Shown: piece by piece, positions 1 to 12,780 of the stretch
Layout: each line of letters opens with the position of its first letter
Numbering within the stretch: the first letter of the stretch is position 1
Source: Conidiobolus incongruus B7586
Lineage: Eukaryota; Entomophthoromycota; Entomophthoromycetes; Entomophthorales; Conidiobolaceae
Direction of reading: 5' to 3'
Length of the DNA stretch: 38,178 nt
NCBI GenBank assembly: GCA_000697335.1
Contig: JNEM01014827.1
Span: forward strand, 1 to 38,178
Notes under the pieces: generated by a model
Databases searched by the model: none
Told to the model about the DNA's origin: nothing
Seen by the model: the letters and a program-made list of their open reading frames with translations, nothing else
Made by a program: the position numbers and the translations under genes

Positions 1-623
1 GGTTTCTGGTTATACCTTAGTAAGTTTTGTTTAGCAATAGCTACTCTAGCTTTTTTTTAAGCTTTAGTTAAATTATAAGGTACCCATTTTGCATTTTTAT
101 TAATTAATTTTAATTTAAACTTTAATATATATAAAATACTTGTGTGACTAATATTAAAGTGTCTTAATAATTCTCTAGCTGAAATAAAAGGGTGCTTTTC
201 AATATAATTTTTTACTTTATTAATAATTGGAAGAGTGACAGTTAAAATTAGTCTTCCAGATTTTGGCAAGTTTTGGGTAGTTTCTCTCCCAGCCTTAAAG
301 TAATTTACCCAGTGATAAATTGTTGATTTAGATAATGCTTCATTACCAAAAGCTGTTTGTAAATTTTGAATGATTTTAGAGGGTTTGTGGTTAAGTTTTA
401 CTGATACTAAAATAAAAGACTTTTAATGGTTACTATTTGGTTTAAGCATGATTAAATTAAACAACTAATTTTAAAAAATTCATTTTTTAATCAAAAAAAT
501 TATTATATATATATATATATATATATAATTCAAAACTATTTATTTTCCTATTTGTTTTGTATATATTTGCTTATTTGAAACTAATAATATGTTTGAAAAA
601 TCAGAAATTAAAAAATTTCCCAT
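1..623 (-). mobile_element. Tc1/mariner-type DNA transposon, copy 1 (cut by window edge)
   Basis: This is the 5' half of a mariner-like transposase gene plus its terminal repeat, read on the minus strand. The stretch 269-57 encodes a helix-turn-helix region (ARELLRHFNISHTSILYIL) followed by WVPYNLTKA, which matches the mariner WVPHeLTe motif. The reading continues toward position 1 as ARVAIAKQNLLRYNQK after an in-frame stop. The terminal repeat ends at 623 (AAATTTCCCAT) and is nearly identical to the end of copy 2 at 2124. A (TA)n tract lies at about 504-527, between the end and the coding part. This is the best preserved of the three copies, with C and G where copies 2 and 3 have T and A. 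It is inactive as seen here, and its 3' part lies outside the window. Confidence 0.85.
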
Positions 624-840
624 TTCTTCAATTCTATGGTAATAGATCAATGTAAACTTAGTACAATTAATATATATACTTTAATGATTAAAATATTTAT
701 ATCAGATTATTTTATTTTTTTTATTATTAGAAAAAGTATATAAATTTATATTATTATAATATTTATATATTTATAATGATTACATATATTAAAAATAATA
801 TTTTTAATTTAAGGTATACTATTACTTTATATTTTTAATA

Positions 841-2000
841 ATGGGAATTTTTTGCAATTAAAAATAAATAAACATTTAAATATATGATATATAAAAATAA
901 ATATATAATATAAATTTAATAGTTTTTTTTATTATTAATAACTTTTTGTTATACTTTTAGCAAACTTCTAACACCTAAAAAACAGTTCTTTTTATTAAAG
1001 ACTGAAATTTGATGTTTCACAAACCAATTAAATTTTCTTGCAGAAATTTTCTTTCCTGCAAGCTAGTTTTTTAATTGCCTAAAGCAATTATAATCACATA
1101 GGTTATAATCAAAAGAATATACTAGATGTGGTAGTTTTTTCTAGTTATTTTTAATTAGAAAGTTTTTTACAGCTTTAGATTTATATATTTTATAATTATC
1201 ATGTAAAATAATAGGTTTTCTCAAATTATATTAAAAACACTAATTAAAAATACTTTTATTTAAAAAAACAATATATAGTTTATTATTAATTGATTTTCTT
1301 TTAGGAACTAAATAAGAATAGCATATATTATTATAATCTATTACAATAATTAATATTTACTTATTAACAAAATGTTTATTTAAAGGGATTTGTAGAGGAG
1401 GTTGATTTAACTTAATCTAACATTTTGATTTATGTTTTAGTAAAAGATTATATATAAAAATCTAAGATTCATCAATTATAATTATTTACTGTAAAAGTTT
1501 AAGCTTCTAGTAATATTTTAATAAAATTTATTTAACAATAGCTATTCTAGCTTTTTTTTAAGCTTTAGTTAAATTATAAGGTATTTATTTTATATTTTTA
1601 TTTATTAATTTTAGTTTAAACTTTAAAATATATAAAATACTTGTAAAACTAATATTAAAGTGCTTAGATAATTCTCTAGTTAAAATAAAAAGGTGCTTTT
1701 TAATATATTTTTTCACTTTATTTACAATTGAAAAAATAATAGTTGAAGTTAGTTTTCTAGATTTTAACAAGTTTTAAATAATTTTTTTTTTAGTTTTAAA
1801 GTAATTTACCTAGTGATAAATTGTTGATTTAGATAATATTTTATTATTAAAAGCTACTTATAAATTTTAAATAATTTTAAAGGGTTTATGGTTAAGTTTT
1901 ACTAATACCAAAATAAAAAACTTTTAATAATTATTATTTAGTTTAAACATGATTAAATTAAACAACTAATTTTAAAAAGTTAATTTTTTAATCAAAAAAA

Positions 2001-2037
<37 letters not shown>

Positions 2038-2124
2038 TATATAATTTCCTATTAACTTTGTATATTTTTATTTATTTCAAACTAATAATATGTTTGAAAA
2101 ATCAGAAATTAAAAAATTTCCCAT
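841..2124 (-). mobile_element. Tc1/mariner-type DNA transposon, copy 2, full length but decayed
   Basis: The element is 1284 bp, a normal size for Tc1/mariner. It has ATGGGAA-type inverted ends at 841 and 2124, each flanked by TA (839-840 and 2125-2126), the expected target duplication. The minus strand carries recognisable transposase pieces in order: the N-terminal HTH (about 1770-1585), a first acidic motif IVIDYNN near 1330, the second HDNYKIYKSKAVKNFL near 1220-1170, and the third SFDYNLCDYNCF near 1120-1085. A C-terminal NWFVKHQISVF follows. This is the DDxD order of the family. Many in-frame stops interrupt it. Compared with copy 1, differences are mostly C to T and G to A (281-294 against 1781-1794). 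A (TA)n tract occupies 2004-2031. Confidence 0.88.
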
Positions 2125-3075
2125 TATTTCAAATTCAAGGTAATATTATTATATTTAATTTTATAATATATATTACAATAAATAAAAGAAAATTTAATAA
2201 TTTTTATTTTAAAAATAATAATTAGATTGATAATATATATATATATATATATATATATTATGGGTAGAAAAATTTTTGTTTGTTCTATTAATTATATTTA
2301 GAAAAATTCATTATGCAATAAAATTGATATCAACTATTAAGTTAATAATTATAAATTTAAATTATTTGATAAAAAAAACTCTAATTTTTATACTATGAAT
2401 TCAAAATTACAAAATGATATGGAGAATAACATAATTGATATATTACTCTTTATGGTAATATTAATTATCTTAAATTTTAAATTAATTCTAATTGAATTAC
2501 ATACTTCATAATATTAAAAATAATTGATTGAGTAATATGATGATCGAATGTATTCATACTATATTGAATATAATATATATTAAGAGTGAATGATTCACTA
2601 CTGATTTTGTTGTCAAAAATATTAATCATTGCATTAATATATTGAAAATCTTTTTATAACAATAAAGAATAGAAAACATTAAATTCAAAATTCAATTTTT
2701 AAGTGGTAAATTAAATAATAAAATAATCAAAAAATATATTACAAATTGTTAAATGAAAATATATATGTTGAAGTAATTAAAATTATGAATAGTATTTGAT
2801 ATAAAATAAAGAAAGTTCATATAGATCAAGTTTAAAATAGCAGTTAACTAAATATGGAATAATTATAAAAATATTCAAATTTTAGAAATCATTTTATAGA
2901 AAAGAATTATAAAATGATTATTATAAAAGGAGGTGAAAATTGAAGAAATATTTTAGTTATAAAGTATCATGATATATAGACATTGATTAATACAAGAGAC
3001 TTGTTTATCCAATCAAGAAAGGTCAAGTGCGAGCGAAACAGTGGAATGGGCTTGTGGTTTGTGAAAATGTAGAGT
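2125..3075. other. AT-rich intergenic stretch with a (TA)n microsatellite
   Basis: No reading frame with gene-like composition is visible on either strand. A (TA)n run lies at 2230-2258, just outside transposon copy 2. The part from about 3000 is slightly richer in GC and is probably the 3' UTR of the downstream minus-strand Ran gene. Confidence 0.6.
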
Positions 3076-3891
<816 letters not shown>

Positions 3892-3917
3892 CTTGTTTTA
3901 TTATAAAGTAGATTAAA

Positions 3918-4050
3918 CTAAAAGATAAAAGTTAATCAATTTGTTCAAATATACAGTATAAATATCTAAGAATATTTAAGCTAAAATATTATTGATATAT
4001 AGCAAAATCTATATATTACAAATGTTTTTTAAATGTGTATATAAACTCAC
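3918..4050 (-). other. Probable 5' UTR intron of the Ran gene
   Basis: On the minus strand, upstream of the Ran ATG, a strong donor CTTTAG|GTGAGT lies at 4050 and an acceptor CTTTTAG at 3919-3918, 27 nt before the start codon. The 133-nt interval has the composition of the other introns. The leader exon would be around 4051-4090. This is inferred from splice-site quality only. Confidence 0.6.
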
Positions 4051-4090
4051 CTAAAGTCTAAGAAGCGAAAGATGATTCAATGATTTTTTA

Positions 4091-5292
4091 CTCTTTTATT
4101 ATTCTTTGAAATGGATTTTAATTTTGAATAAGCAAATTTTTCATTTTACATTTTCAATAAAATATTAGTAATCATCCAATCAATCTATCTAAAATTCATT
4201 CTAGTAAAATCATATCCAATCATCAAATGATGAAATCATTCATTCATCACCAAATCTTTCTAACCACCCAACCCACAATTTCAGAATATTTATTATTACA
4301 AAATAAAAATACCTGAATTAATTTTTATGCATATTTTGAAAATAAAGCTCCATGTTTCTAATCAAAGGTTAACAATATCCAAATTTAATCAATATTCTAA
4401 TATTTTATATTATATTAAAATATACTTCTTTTGTTAACTGTTTTTTACTACAAGATAATATTCTGCAGTAGTACAGGTTTTGTATATTAAGTTTGAATGT
4501 AATATTCATACATATATTGTTTAATTAATATACGAACTAGTTTGTTGAATTATTTGGACTTCATAAATTTAATCTTAATGAATTTAATAATTAAAAAAGA
4601 TTATCTTTAATTCGGATTAATCATCTTGTTGATTGGGTTTTATAATAGACCTTATACCTCTAAAATATTTGAGTTGGATTAGTTTAATTTTGAATTAACT
4701 TTTATTATAAATAGCTAGAATTTAAAATAAACAGTCAATTTGACTTATATCAGGCATTTCAACCCATTAAAACAATAGAATTGATAATTATATGAAGCAA
4801 CAAGTGCTTTGTTAATTTGTTTCAATTTTAAATAGATTAGTTATAGTATTGTTAATTTGTCGAATTGTTTTGATTACTGATTTTGTTATTTGAACTAAAT
4901 CTTCATGTACATAGTCTCATTTTAAACAACACACAGAATAGTATCTTCGTATTATAATATTTTCACAGTGCATTATATAAAATATTTAAATATGACCAGC
5001 GTTAAAGAGCTAATTTAAGCTGCCAACACCTGAATTTACAATTATTTGTTATTTTGTGTGTTATTAATTTTGGCAATTAAAGAGATAAATCATAATCTAT
5101 ACAATCATATCAAAAGGAACTCAAACTAAAAGTTTAATATCTATCTGTTTAATTTTCAACTGATCATTTATAAGATAATAGATATTTTATTGATTTATGC
5201 CAATTAATTAGTTTGTTTATTGCTTAATATTACATCAATTCAATTCTATTGGGATGATTGATTATTACAAATATTAGTATGGAAATTAAAAA
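4091..5292. other. Intergenic, presumed Ran promoter region and AT-rich spacer
   Basis: No gene, repeat copy or RNA gene was recognised. The first few hundred bases would hold the Ran promoter, transcribed to the left. The tract 4200-4290 is rich in CAATC/CATC words. The right side runs into transposon copy 3. Confidence 0.5.
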
Positions 5293-6569
5293 ATGGCAAA
5301 TTTTTTAATTTCTGATCTTTCAAACATATTATACATTTTGAAAAATTATATATATATATATATATAGGAAAATAAATATTTTCAAACTATATACATATAT
5401 TCAATTTTTATTATTTTTTTTATTAAAATATTTTGATTTTAAAATTTACACTTAAATTTAATTATGCTTAAACTAAATTGTAATTATTAAAAAGCTTTTA
5501 TTTTTGTATTTTTAAAACTTAATTATAAACCTGTTAAAATCATTTAAAACTTGTAAACAGTTTATAAAGATAGTGTTTTATTTAAAACTACTCTATATTA
5601 CTAGATTTGTGATTTTAAAGCTAGTAGAGACATTATTTAAAATTTACCAAAATCTAAAAGATTAATTTTTACTGTTATTTTTTTATTTATTAATAAAGTA
5701 AAAAAATATATTAAGAAATACTTTTTTATTTCTATTAAAGAATTATTAAAGTAATTTAATGTTAATTATACAAACATATTATATTTACTTAAGTTTAAAC
5801 TTAGATTAATTAATAAAAATATAAAATAGATACCTTATAATTTAACAAAAGTTTAAAAGAAAATTAGAGTAGTTATAGCTAAACTAAATTTATTAAGGTA
5901 TAACTAAAAACAAAAGGTTTACAATAAATACTTACAATTAATAAATCTTAAATTTTTTTATATAATCTTTTATTTAAAAATAAAACAAGATGTTAAATTA
6001 AACAAAATTAATTTTTTCTACAAATTCTAATAAATAAACACTTTAAATATAAGTAAATATTAATTATTATAATAGATTATAATAGTATATAGTTTTTTTA
6101 TTTAATAACTTAAGGAAAATTAATTAATAGTAAGTTATATATTATTTTTTTAAATAAAACAATTTTTAAATAGTATTCTTAATATAAATTAAAAACACTT
6201 ATTATTTTACATAATAATTGTAAAATATATAAAGTTAAAGCTGTAAACAATTTTTTATATAAAAAAAATTAGAGGGAGTTACTACATCTAGTATATTCAC
6301 TTAATTATAACTTATGTGATTATAATTGTTTTAGACAATTAAAAAAATAGCTTATAAGAAAAAAAATTCCTGTAAACAAATTAAATTGGTTTGTAAAACA
6401 TCAAATTTTAGTCTTTAATAAAAAAAACTATTTTTTAAGTATTAGAAACTTATCAAAAGTATAGAAAAGAGTTATTAATAATAAAAGAGGCTATTAATTT
6501 TATATTATTCATTAATTTTTATATATTATTTGTTAATTTATTTGTTTAATTTTAATTTTAAAATTGTAT
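5293..6569 (+). mobile_element. Tc1/mariner-type DNA transposon, copy 3, plus strand, decayed
   Basis: This is the same element as copies 1 and 2 in the opposite orientation, about 1277 bp. The left end (5293, ATGGCAAATTTTTTAATTTC) matches the terminal repeat of the others. The right end near 6569 is more diverged and is followed by TA. Remnants of the transposase occur in the expected order: ACCTTATAATTTAAC (PYNLT) near 5832, the first acidic region near 6060, the ATAATTGTAAAATATATAAA block near 6211 (DNYKIYK in copy 2) and the CTTATGTGATTATAATTG block (LCDYNC) near 6310. Stops are numerous. A (TA)n tract lies at 5347-5366, the same place inside the element as in the other copies. Confidence 0.83.
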
Positions 6570-8170
6570 TATTACTTAATTTCTACACTAATAATTCAAC
6601 TTTATTATATGTTCATAATATAAATGATTTATTATTTCATTTAAATTTTTATATCATATTAACCTTAATTATTTAATAATTATAACAAAACTTTAAATTA
6701 GAAATATATATATATCATAAATATTATATAATTGAAAGTAATTTGAATTAAGAGGAAAATATGAATATATCAATCAATATTTGTTATTTTAATTTTATAG
6801 CATTTTAATCAACAAATATTAAAATTATTGCTAAATTATTCAAATATCTTGAAAGAGAGTATATATAGTATATATATTGTCATCTGTATAAATTCATTCA
6901 ATATCAGAATATACAATTGATTAAAATAATATATTCAATATGATGAAAAAATAAATATTTTTTGATTTAAATTTTATAGATTAGTAAATCATTTAAATAT
7001 GACAATTATATGTTAATTAGGTTTTAGTATATTTATCTCAAATATCAGGTTTAATCTGAAGCAATGAAAAATCTAAAATCAGAGCAACTTGATGATTTCA
7101 AAATCAATATAACACTGATCAAACAATATTAATATTATTGAAAAATGATGCATATATCCATACAAATCAATAGATTTAATGCATATTTTAAATATTCAAA
7201 CTGAATTATATTATTAATTTGATATTTAGTTTGAAATTTGAAAATGATTTAGAATGAATGCAAATGGATTATCTTTTACTGGTATTTAATTTATCATTTG
7301 ACTGAAGTTGGTAGTATTTGAGTAATTGTATCATATAAATTAAATTAAATATGTAATAGTTTTTTATTTAAATGATTATTATTGTTAATATACTTAAAGA
7401 AGGTGTAATCTTATTCAAGTTGAAATTATATTTGCATATCAATTTTATGTTTAATCCCATTTAATATTCCAAAATTATCCAAAAATGTTGAAAAAATTTT
7501 AACATAACAATTAAATTAGCCAAAATAGTAACCTCAAATTAAAACTTATCACAAAATATTTTGTAATATTTATATAGTTTGGATATTAGAAATGTAGTAT
7601 AGTACTCAAGTAAATATTATATAGTAATGCGAATATTATATATAGATGTCATATAGAGCATTTGAACTGAAGATTAATTGATTATATATTTATTTTACAA
7701 TTGGTTATAAATGAAAATTATAATACCAAAAAATCTAAATATAATGCATTCGTCTATATTTCAATAAAATTTTTTGATATATTAAAAATCAATGATCTAA
7801 TCAAGATTAATTATATCAAATCATTGTTAATTCCAATATATAGCAAAAATTAATGTGGTTAAGTTTTAAATACAAATATATTGATAGTGTATCTATATAT
7901 GACTGCTAAAATGAGTGCTGATGCTATCCTAAGTTGTTGATACAAGTAGCTCCACTATAAGTATAGAGATATTCTCATTGCCGAGTTCAGTTGGTGAAGA
8001 GATGAATAAGGCAAAATATCCATCAAATGAGAAATCGATGACAACATCATTTTATGAAATTGATTTACATTGATGAAATGAGATAACTCTATTCTTTCTA
8101 ACAGCAAAATAAGCAAATAAGAATGAAGCATTGTGATAAAAATGGATAGGTTTAAAATATTTAAGTAAAT
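6570..8170. other. Intergenic, no recognised gene
   Basis: Strongly AT-rich. Around 7900-8080 the composition becomes less AT-biased, and one plus-strand frame stays open for about 45 codons (roughly 7936-8074) without a start codon. It resembles no family I know and may be chance or an old remnant. No tRNA or other RNA gene was recognised. Confidence 0.5.
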
Positions 8171-8259
8171 TCATTCTTAACTTACTCAATCATCCTTACT
8201 CTCAAAACAATACCCATCTAATCTCTATCTTTCTATTTACTAAATTAATTACATATCAA
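8171..8259 (+). promoter_or_regulatory. Pyrimidine-rich leader of the PRPP synthetase gene
   Basis: From about 8171 to 8245 the plus strand is rich in C and T (CATCCTTACTCTC, CTAATCTCTATCTTTC). This is a common feature of fungal core promoters and transcription starts. It lies just before the PRS start codon. No clear TATA box was assigned. Confidence 0.4.
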
Positions 8260-9459
8260 ATGAGACAAGTTAAAATTTTTGCAGGATCTTCTCACCCAGA
8301 GTTAGCCAATTTGATCTCTGAGCGCTTAGGTCATCCATTAGCCCCCCTCGTTAGCAAAAAATTTTCCAATGGCGAAACTGGTGTAGAAGTAGGGACTTCA
8401 GTTCGTGATGAAGATGTATTTATTATTCAATCCGGCTCTGGCAAAGTAAATGACAATCTTATGGAACTTTTAATTTTGATCAACGCATGTAAAACTGCTT
8501 CAGCGAGAAGAATAACTGTTGTTGTTCCCTATTATCCTTATTCTAAACAATCTAAAAAGAAACAACAAAGAGGTGCTATCACTGCTAAATGTAATATTGA
8601 TAATTTGTATATATTTGAAAGGTGCAAATTTTTAATTTATATATAATTTAGTAATTGCAAATATGCTTAATGTCGCTGGTGCTGACCACTTTATCACCAT
8701 GGATCTTCATGCTTCTCAAATGCAGGGATTTTTCCAAAAACCAATAGATAATTTGTTTGCTGAACCCTCTATCACTAAATGGGTCAAAGATAGAGTACCT
8801 GATTATAGAAATGGTGTGGTAGTAGCAAAAAATGCTGGTGGTGCTAAAAGGTAATAGCATTTTGATTTGATTTGATCTAGATCAGTTTGTGATAACTATT
8901 TGATTTGTTTTATAGAGTTACTTCTTTGGCTGATTGTTTAGATCTTGATTTTGCCATTATCCACAATGATGGTCAAGGGCTACAGTCAGGAAATAAAGAA
9001 GAAGGGATTACTTTAGTTGGTGAAGTAGAAAATAAAGTGGCCTTTTTAGTGGTAAGTCTAAAATCATTAAATAATTTTGGGTGGACTATAAATTTTTTTC
9101 TTAGGATGATATGTGTGATAAAGTTGGTTCATTTATTCAAGCTGCAGATTACCTTATGAAATTTGGCAAAGCCCAAAGAGTTATCATTATTGCAACACAT
9201 GGAATTCTCTCAGGAGATGCGCTACCCACCATTGAATGCTGTGAATCTATCCATCAGGTATTTATATTCAAAATCCTCAACATTCACCAAAACTAATAAT
9301 TATTAGCTTGTTGTTACCAATACATATCCTATTCCGGAAGAAAAAAGAAGAATGTCAAGCAAGCTCGTTATTATCGATGTCAGTGGAACATTTGCTGAAG
9401 CTATTCGTCGTACTCATAATGGTGAATCTATTTCTTATCTTTTCAAAACTCCCCTTTAG
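8260..9459 (+). CDS. PRS1: Ribose-phosphate pyrophosphokinase subunit, Prs1-like, five exons
   Basis: Family that makes PRPP from ribose 5-phosphate and ATP for purine, pyrimidine, His and Trp synthesis in the cytosol. Exons: 8260-8590, 8652-8850, 8916-9051, 9105-9257 and 9307-9459. They give 972 nt and 323 residues, a normal length. Motifs: ATP-binding FSNGE (35-39), [17 protein letters not shown] (81-97), [12 protein letters not shown] with the catalytic His at 130, NAGGAKR (171-177), the PRPP loop VDDMCDKVG (from 222), and the end [19 protein letters not shown] and VxxNAGGAKR resemble yeast Prs1 and mammalian PRPP synthetase-associated proteins. The long non-homologous insert of yeast Prs1 is absent. 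The flexible catalytic loop after IIH193 reads [10 protein letters not shown] and lacks the Lys and Arg found in catalytic subunits, so this may be a non-catalytic partner. Convergent with ATG7. Confidence 0.95.
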
Positions 9460-10281
9460 ATAATTCTAGAATAGAAGCAAGTTTTCTTAGATTTGGATCA
9501 ATTAATAATTGTGATAATACATTTAATATAAATAAGTATCGCTGTTTAGATCTGATTGTTATATATTTTAATAGGTGTTTGACAGATAAAACTAAATCAC
9601 CCAATATATTGAGACTAAAAATAACTGATGATTATAAATTTAAATTTGCCAAAAATTATCAAATGATACTGTCTAACCATAAACTTAATCTTATATATAT
9701 TAGTCAATTTCTTTTCAGAATAATATGTATTAGTGTTTGGATTTTAGACTTGTTCAAATTGAAAATAAATATTCAATAAAATTAACATAAAAAATAAAAC
9801 AGAGATGGATGCATTATCAAAATAATATTTGTTAGATTATGTATCATTCTGAAAAATAAATTATATCAATATAATAATATATTTAAAACTAATTGCAATC
9901 TTATTTTGACTCCCAGCAATAAATTAAATATGTATATTAATATTTTATCAACATCAATATTCTACTTATTTGAATATCATTAATAATTTTATCATTATAT
10001 GCATAAAATTCTAATGAATTCAATGTCGAGGTGAATGAAATCAATTATATACAATTATTAATAAAATTGGAATTAATTCAAAATATTAAATATTCTATAA
10101 TTACTAAATGGTATCTAATATTTTTATAGTTGATTTAAAAATAATTGTGGTAATACATTAGAAGACAGAAAAATGTGTATATTATGAATACTCTGGAAAT
10201 TTAATTGCTTATTGATTTTGTTAATCAAAGAAATATAGGATTAAACGAATTACAGAATTACAGTTATCATTGATATGCATG
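9460..10281. other. Intergenic between convergent PRS and ATG7 genes
   Basis: It holds the 3' UTRs of both genes. An AT-driven open frame at 9579-9779 (plus) has no gene-like composition and was not called. Nothing else was recognised. Confidence 0.5.
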
Positions 10282-12780
10282 TCAGAAATCATCATCGTCA
10301 TCCCCTGAAGCCCATTCAGTCATGCCAACCAAGTCATTGTCTAGTAAATGGTCTAACCCTGTTAAGTGTGTCAAATATTCAGGTTTTTGAAAGATGTTGA
10401 ATAGAAATTCAATGCCATTAATACGATATGCTTCTACAACTTTAGAAGAACAAGCTATACACTGGGAATATGCAGGTCCTTCAAGAATCATTGTCTGGAA
10501 GCTGTTTAGAAACCCACGTACTTGATGAGGAACATTTCCAAGTTCAGATTGAGGTTGCGAATTGGTTTCATCAGTATTATTACTTGATGGTTTAGCAAGT
10601 GCACCATGAGGATGGTGTAGCATAGATATGGAGAGCTCCACTGCTAATGCACCAGCAATTGAAGCTAATCCTGGACGAGTCACAGTGCATTGTTGATCCA
10701 GTGTTCTCTCAGAGAGTGACTACAATAAACCAATATTAGACTGATTACTAAAAATACTCTGGAATAATACTTACATCGGTTGGTGCAACAACATCTGTAC
10801 AGAAATAGCATCCCAAGTTTTTAATATTTTCTCCTTGAATTTGAGCACCATGTCTCATGACTACATATGAATCAAATCCCAGTGCGGCATTGATAAGAGG
10901 TTTGTTAAAATGACTACAAAGAAGGGTTGGCAACCAACGACTTTCACGACTATCTGTAAGCAAATAAACCATATCATGGGTTTCAATGAGCTCACTCAGT
11001 TTCAAGATGCTGTTCTTTGTCAAATCTTTTTCTTGCTCAGCTATTGGATGTCCTGGCATAGGAATGGTTAATTGATATCCTTCGGATATCTATTTAAAAG
11101 ATAAGTATGATATAATAGTCTAAATGATTGGAAACCACATACCACTTTGGGATATATTTTTCTTAATTTCTCGCTTGCACATTTCGCTTTAGGTTTCCCA
11201 CCGTTAAGACAATCTTCAAATTCAAATAAGCTCTGGCGTACGGGGTTGGAATAGCTCACCTTTCCATTATCTACAAAAGTAATATGTTTCACTCCATATC
11301 CCTAAAAGTAGTTTAGCTTCCAAATAATCAATAAAAGATGAAAATTACTAATAGAGTTCTTGCAACTTGGCATCCTAAAGTGCCTGCACCTAGTAATAAG
11401 CACTTGAGATTGTTATGTTTCTCTAAATCAAGGTTGGGAACTAGGCGCCACTTCATAAGTTTTAGATTTAGATCAACAGAAGTCTCAGCCAATCTATCAA
11501 TTTAAAACAGTTGGTATGTTCTGATGTGAAGAATGGGAAAAAGTTACCTGATCGGATCCATCATCGCACTCAAGTCAATAATTCTTGGTTTTAGTTTTTG
11601 CTCAGGGTCTCTCTCCCAACCGGTCCAACTGATTTCATTTTGCTGAATATCAGATTCAGTACCTAAATTGACCTCAACCACGGGAGAGAGGGTTGGGTGG
11701 AATTTAGCATCTCCAACAAATTGCTTGATGCAGAATAATTTGATTTTCTTTAAATGATGGAAATTTTTAAAGTAAAACAAGACATTTCTAAGAGGCCATG
11801 ATAGAGTGTCGAATAAACCAGAAGGGTCTAAATAAGCTAAAATGATCTATGCAACACAATCAATTTAGAGCTGTCATCGCTATGTGTTGAATGATATTGT
11901 AAAGTACCTCATTTCTTTCAATTGAATTAAATTGATTCCATGAAGAGAGTGGTAAGAACTCATAGTCGGCTTGTTCCAGTTGTTCATGCTTTGACACTTT
12001 AAGGAAGAATATTCCTTGACTAGATAAACTTAAATCAATATTCTGAACCAAGGATTGTAGTTTTTGAACCTATATTGATTGCAATGAATATAATAAAAAC
12101 GGAAAAAGATAGTGGAATATACCCCATGTTGTCCAAAAAAGTCTCGAGCATGTGTTAAAGATTCTTGAGTATAAGGTGCTTTTGGTAATGCTGTAGGGAA
12201 ATTGAACCAATATTGAAAGCGATGTGATTTCAAATTAGGAAAACATAAACAACCCAATAGGTTAAATAGCTGAGGGTGCTCTAAAACTTGGTGATTCTCC
12301 ATGTTTAATTTAATCTAGCAATAATATACTTAATATGCTAATTTAAATATATAAATATATTAAAACCTTTTCACCCATATCTTTTAAGAATTGCTTTTTA
12401 TCGATTCTGGTAAATTCTTCTTTAGTATCACACAAATGCAGCCAACCGGGTGTTTTTACTTGATTTTTACTAGGTCTAATGTACTGATATTAATACAATA
12501 CAAATTTAATATATGAATAAATTTACTCTAATTTATCCCAAGCATTCAAGCCCTTATCATTAATGCCCATAAGCATTGGAAAAACTGAATTTTGATTAGG
12601 AATAGTTTGAATGTTTAAGCTATAATAACCATGAATGGGAATAAGGTGCTGGTCAAGCTTTTTGACTTCTAATTGATATTTAGCGACATGGTGCCAGAAA
12701 GCAATATCTACAGCACTCGAAAAGGAATAGAATTGTATCGTTTTTTCCAACTTTAATTGATTTAAATTTAATTCTGTCAT
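10282..12780 (-). CDS. ATG7: Autophagy E1-like activating enzyme Atg7, nine exons
   Basis: Activates Atg8 and Atg12 for conjugation in autophagosome formation (cytosol). Exons on the minus strand: 12780-12527, 12475-12367, 12314-12123, 12069-11908, 11846-11548, 11493-11349, 11301-11143, 11089-10775 and 10719-10282. They give 2073 nt and 690 residues with frame kept at every junction. The N-terminal Atg7 domain shows [26 protein letters not shown] and a WPLRN segment. The adenylation domain has the nucleotide loop GAGTLG (374-379) and then [17 protein letters not shown]. The catalytic cysteine is C556 in [33 protein letters not shown] and [12 protein letters not shown] follow. The acidic tail ends DDDDDF. 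The second intron has an atypical GTTTTA donor, the weakest junction. Divergent from chorismate synthase. Confidence 0.97.

Noticed and set aside
9579-9779. 66-codon open frame after the PRS gene
   Set aside because: AT-biased codons, no homology seen, and it lies in the shared 3' region of convergent genes.
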